64,000 bases of DNA. Source: Undaria pinnatifida (Eukaryota > Sar > Phaeophyceae > Laminariales > Alariaceae). The DNA is taken from assembly GCA_012845835.1 (NCBI GenBank), contig JABAKD010000023.1, positions 5,624,137 through 5,688,136 on the forward strand, in the 5' to 3' direction. The notes beneath the pieces are model-generated. The model was not told the origin of the DNA, searched no databases, and saw nothing but the letters and a program-made list of their open reading frames with translations. The position numbers and the translations under genes were made by a program. Positions 60,745 through 64,000 of this stretch are shown here, piece after piece. Every line of letters begins with the position of its first letter. Positions within the stretch are counted from its first letter, which is position 1.

Positions 60745-61005
60745 CAGTGCTACGGTACTATGGTCCCCCTTTCGGGACCTTTGGCAGTGGCTCGGAGTCA
60801 CTCGCGCGAGTGACCCCGTTGTTCGTTGGAGGTCTTTACGCCTTGGGGAGCACTGTTGTAATTTCGCGGTGTGAATCCAAACAGAATGGTTAGCTACAGT
60901 GCGTTGCGCCAAGTCTGCCACCTAAAGTCTTGGCGTCGGCGAGGTACACAGAGTCACTCGTGCGAATGGCTCAAATCCAGCAGTGAAAAAGGAGTTACCC
61001 CGTTT
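60745..61005 (+). mobile_element. Z-family element
   Basis: CAGTGCTACGGTACTATGGTCCCCCTT starts it. A perfect CACTCGCGCGAGTG lies at 60800-60813 and a decayed CACTCGTGCGAATGG at 60955-60969, about 155 bp apart. GGTTAGCTA.AGT..GCGCCAA and GAGGTACACAGAGTCACTCG match the copies at 1740 and 30728. Confidence 0.6.
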
Positions 61006-61685
61006 GGTCACATATATCTACTTATGTACTACTGCTGACCTTGTCCATTGACACAAAAAGCTTGCCTCACCCCCCTGTCGGCGAGTCTACGTAATATTCA
61101 TGTGCGCGCTCTCTTCCCTCGTTTTATGTTAATCATTTCTGCTTTGCTGCTTCTATCGCGATGTGATGGAAGTGAACTGATACGTGCGTGCTGTCATATG
61201 TCGCGGTCTAACAGCATAGCGGTACGAGCACGAGTACGAGTGGCCATCATTTTATTTCCTTGGTGGCCTGCGGTACAGTCGGTACCATACGACGCCACCG
61301 GGAATACTGCTACTGTTTGTTTCTCGTATTTTTCTTGCAGTACATATTTTTGCCTTACGGAGTAGAAGTATTAGTCGTCGGCCTACATTTATTTTGATGT
61401 GGCCTACATTTATTTTGATGTTCCGTGCTCTCAATGCCCCCGCGGGTTGCTGTTGATAGAACTCATGCCATAGGTCGTGTACAGTGCACTGCTCTGTTTT
61501 TGTTCCTTTCATGGTCACCTTTGATTGAGCATTACGGTCACGTGTTCGACGTCAGCCTATACGCCGTCGCCCTTTGCGCAGACGGCACTGCAACCACGCT
61601 GAATGGTGCAAGCAACGCGTTGCGATCAATAACACACTCGTCCCAACCGCCACTGCCAAGGAGGAAAAAAAGGGTGTCGATTTAG
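61006..61685. other. No confident gene
   Basis: Contains a short tandem phrase (GGCCTACATTTATTTTGATGT twice, 61381-61422). Frames up to 105 codons lack domains. Confidence 0.4.
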
Positions 61686-61800
61686 ATCGACGCCGGGGCT
61701 ATAGCAGGTGTCACGTTCACCAGCGACAAGGTGTTCACACCTCAGCCCAGAGTACTTGTGCTTTGCCCTCCCCACCTCCGCCGCTGCCCCAGGAATGTAC

Positions 61801-63162
61801 AATGCACAAGCCTGTGCCGAGCGTGAGCGTTTCCTCGCACGACTCCTGCTGAAGACGGCCAAACTTTCAATGTCGGGGGAAGCAAGACGGCGGTCTGCTG
61901 CAAAGAGCATGCTGAGGATGACATGGCCAAGGTCGATAGCAAGATTTGCCGGCATGACGCCTGCACAAGGCGACTGACGTTCAATGCTGAGTACAGCAAG
62001 ACTGCGGTGTACTGCAGGGAGCATGCTGAGGATGATATGGTCAACGTTTATGCCAAGCGTTGCTGGTATGACTCCTGCACAACAATACCGAGTTTCAATG
62101 TCACAGGCAACAAGACGCCAGTGTACTGCAAGAAGCACGCTGAGGACGAGATGGCCAACGTCTCAACTAAACGTTGCTCACATGACTCCTGCACGAAATT
62201 GCCTAGTTTCAATGTCAGGGGCAGCAAGACGGCGTTGTTCTCCAAGCAACATGCTGAGGAAGGTATGGTCACCGTCAGGAGCAAATATTGCTCTCATAAC
62301 TCCTGCACGACGCGACCGTCGTTCAACGTTGAGGGAAGGAAAACGGGGGTGTACTGCAAAGCGCTTCCTGGGAATGGCATGGTCAATGTCGTTAGCAAGC
62401 ACTGCTCGCATGACTCCTGCAGGAGATTACCGAGTTTCAATGTCACAGGGAGCAAGACCGCGGTGTACTGCAGGGAGCATGCTGAAGATGGCATGGAGGA
62501 CGTCCGCAGCAGGCGATGCTCACACGATTCGTGTGCAAGGTGGCCGTTTTTTAATATCAAAGGCAGCAAGACGCCAGTTTACTGCAGGCAGCACGCTGAG
62601 GACAATATGTTCGATGTCTCAAACAAGCGATGCTCACATGACTCCTGCGCGAATCAACCGTACTTCAATATTGAGGGCAGCACGACGCCCGTATACTGCA
62701 AGCCGTATGGTGAGGAAGGCGTGGTGAACGTTCGTTTTAAGCGTTGCTCCCAAGACTCGTGCTCACACCTGTCGACCCATAGTTATAAGGGCAGCAAGAC
62801 GTCCGCGTTCTGCAAGGAACATGCTGAAGAATGCATGGTGGACGCGGCGGGCAACGGTCACACGACCCGTGCGGGAAGCAACCGTCGTGGGGCTAATTGA
62901 CGGACAATGCATCGATTGTATGCGCCAGTCATAAAAACGATATCTTCGACGGTGTGGCTGTCACCTCTAAAAAACATTGCAAGGTGCTGGGTTGTGCGAA
63001 ACTTTCGAGGTAGGGTCTCGTCGGGAAGCAGCCTACCCGTTGTCACGATCACGGTCGACTTGAAGAGGGTTTTGTCCAAACTGTGGGAGCAGGCCGCGGC
63101 AAAAGGAGTTTTCCTTCCTCACATTTCCGTGCCTCAAAGCACCCCACCGATCGCGTCAAAAC
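61801..63162 (+). pseudogene. EsV-1-7 repeat paralogue, decayed
   Basis: ATG at 61801 (MHKPVPSVSVSSHDSC) corresponds to the start of the intact gene. The first repeat has Cys1 replaced by Ser, a TGA where the intact gene has CGC (Arg), and a one-base insertion (ACTTTCAATGTC versus CTTTTAACGTC). From 61923 an open frame of 325 codons carries eight units, starting CRHDACTRRLTFNAEYSKTA. Ligands are lost in three: Cys3 to Ser in unit 3, His lost in unit 4 (CKALPG) and His to Tyr in unit 7 (CKPYG). Near 62850 frame changes destroy the repeat equivalent to number 12 of the intact gene, and TGA ends the frame at 62898-62900. DNA homology continues to about 63162 with further stops. The 325-codon remainder could in principle still be translated from the ATG at 61923, so loss of function is likely but not certain. 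Confidence 0.8.
61923..62900 (+). CDS. EsV-1-7 repeat frame, 325 codons, within the decayed paralogue
   Basis: Longest remaining frame of the paralogue. It starts MAKVDSKIC and has eight 38-residue units, five with all four C/C/C/H ligands. It ends with a non-homologous AAGNGHTTRAGSNRRGAN tail produced by frameshift. It would encode a shorter EsV-1-7 protein if transcribed and initiated internally. Whether it is a gene or residue of one cannot be told from sequence alone. Confidence 0.45.
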   Translation: MAKVDSKICRHDACTRRLTFNAEYSKTAVYCREHAEDDMVNVYAKRCWYDSCTTIPSFNVTGNKTPVYCKKHAEDEMANVSTKRCSHDSCTKLPSFNVRGSKTALFSKQHAEEGMVTVRSKYCSHNSCTTRPSFNVEGRKTGVYCKALPGNGMVNVVSKHCSHDSCRRLPSFNVTGSKTAVYCREHAEDGMEDVRSRRCSHDSCARWPFFNIKGSKTPVYCRQHAEDNMFDVSNKRCSHDSCANQPYFNIEGSTTPVYCKPYGEEGVVNVRFKRCSQDSCSHLSTHSYKGSKTSAFCKEHAEECMVDAAGNGHTTRAGSNRRGAN

Positions 63163-63587
63163 TTAAATTTTGTTGTGAGGCTGGTTTGTGAGAACCAGAA
63201 CCTATTGTTGTTGCGGTCCGGCCAGTCATTTCGGCGCTCGATTGCGCGAAAACGGAGAGGGCTATATAGTAGACTCTTGCCTTCGAGGCAAGCCTTCAGG
63301 AAACGGTTGCTGCCCGTCTCACCAGAGAGATTGCAAATCGGCAGCCATCTGAGGGGAAGCGCATCCAAGTCGGCCGGTGAGGCAGCCTGAGGTTCTACGC
63401 GTGAAGTTCAACAATCTTACAGCCGATAATTTCGTACTTGGTAAGGCTTTCCTTAGCAAAGAGAGGATTTATGCGACAAGGAGGACACCCGTTTGGCTAC
63501 GTATGGGGCTTTTTTCGTCGTTGTCGGCCACGACGGAGAGCGCTTTCCTGACGCTTAGCTGCGAAAGGGCTATAGCACATGTTGGGC

Positions 63588-63765
63588 ACGTGCTACGATG
63601 GAGTTGCACCGATATTTTTCTGAGGCTCCTAGCCGCTTGAAGAGCTCTCTTCCTCGCCCAAAACATATTTTGGAGAAAATAGAAAAGCGCAACCCGATGA
63701 ACAGATACAATCGCCTTGGTACTGGTCATACAAGGCAATAATGTTTTGCATAACATGAATAGCAT
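63588..63765 (+). repeat. X-family fragment
   Basis: CACGTGCTACGATGGAGTTGCACC at the left, then TCTGAGGCTCCTAGCCGCTTGAAGAGCTC, AAACATATTTTGGAGAAAAT and CCCGATGAA. The right half is missing. It truncates the segmental duplication. Confidence 0.55.
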
Positions 63766-63769
63766 CCCT

Positions 63770-64000
63770 GAGTCGTTCTACGGTAGCCCCCCCACAACTT
63801 TTCTTTAACGCAATCGCTGGTTTTGAAACCAGCTCCCGGCCGTATCTCCTGAACTACGGTGCCTCTTGCCACCTCGATGCCCTCGTTCGATAGTCCTTTG
63901 CAACCAAGGAAATACATGAAGATATTTTCTTCATAGAATCATTCCTCGTGTCGAGCAGCCGTGAAACGCCCGTTGAAGAAAATTGCTGGTCCGGGGGGGG
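63770..64000 (-). mobile_element. Y-family MITE-like element, cut by the window end
   Basis: Starts GAGTCGTTCTACGGTAGCCC and continues CTTTAACGCAATCGCTGGTTTTGAAACCAGCTCCCGGCCG and CCTCGTGTCGAGCAGCCGTGAAACGCCCGTTGAAGAAAATTGCTGG, ending in the G run that precedes the right terminus. Confidence 0.75.

Larger units (their letters stand above)
61690..63600 (+). repeat. Segmental duplication copy 2 (EsV-1-7 locus)
   Basis: Diverged copy of 55011-57180 in direct orientation, about 6.6 kb downstream. The right edge is overwritten by an X-family element beginning near 63588. Confidence 0.9.

Overview
The window looks like nuclear DNA of a brown alga, most likely Ectocarpus or a close relative. The main evidence is two loci near the right end made of tandem 38-residue Cys/His repeats with spacing C-X4-C-X16-C-X2-H-X12. 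That is the EsV-1-7 repeat, named after a gene of the Ectocarpus virus EsV-1 and expanded in brown-algal genomes (IMMEDIATE UPRIGHT, IMM, is the known member). Plausible GT-AG introns, low coding density and the density of eukaryotic transposon remnants agree with this. There are no bacterial operons, rRNA genes or CRISPR arrays.

Layout. 0-10.8 kb is a mosaic of short non-autonomous elements full of A/T and G/C homopolymers. I resolve three recurring families, called X, Y and Z here. All have inverted ends built around the same core, CTACG(A/G)TAG. Two X copies each carry an 81-82 bp insertion with TTAA flanks. 10.9-14.3 kb has two inverted copies of a repeated module enclosing a 55-bp tandem array and small exons of an EF-hand-like gene. 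15.4-16.1 kb holds diverged relatives of the module. 16.1-22.9 kb is a decayed minus-strand tyrosine-recombinase retrotransposon (DIRS order, PAT/Ngaro-like) with split direct repeats, Gag-like frames, reverse transcriptase, RNase H and recombinase. 23.3-24.2 kb and 27.4-27.8 kb are two very short LTR elements (TRIM-like). Between them lies a spliced plus-strand gene of unknown function, with a 930-bp tandem duplication that copies one exon.

28-49 kb is mostly non-coding: more X/Y/Z copies near 30-31 kb, a hAT transposase C-terminal remnant, several dispersed repeat families, a 295-bp GGGTC pentamer array, two tRNA-like units with hairpins, and a GTA-type microsatellite. 49.7-52.1 kb is a minus-strand Ty3/gypsy chromovirus remnant whose Gag, zinc knuckle, protease and chromodomain survive, but whose RT-RNase H-integrase is deleted.

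55.0-57.2 kb and 61.7-63.6 kb are two copies of a segmental duplication carrying the EsV-1-7 genes. The first is an intact 535-codon, apparently intronless gene with 12 repeats plus one variant repeat. The second is a decayed paralogue. The only complete protein-coding gene I can call with confidence is this EsV-1-7 gene; nearly everything else is mobile-element-derived or a short unconfirmed frame.
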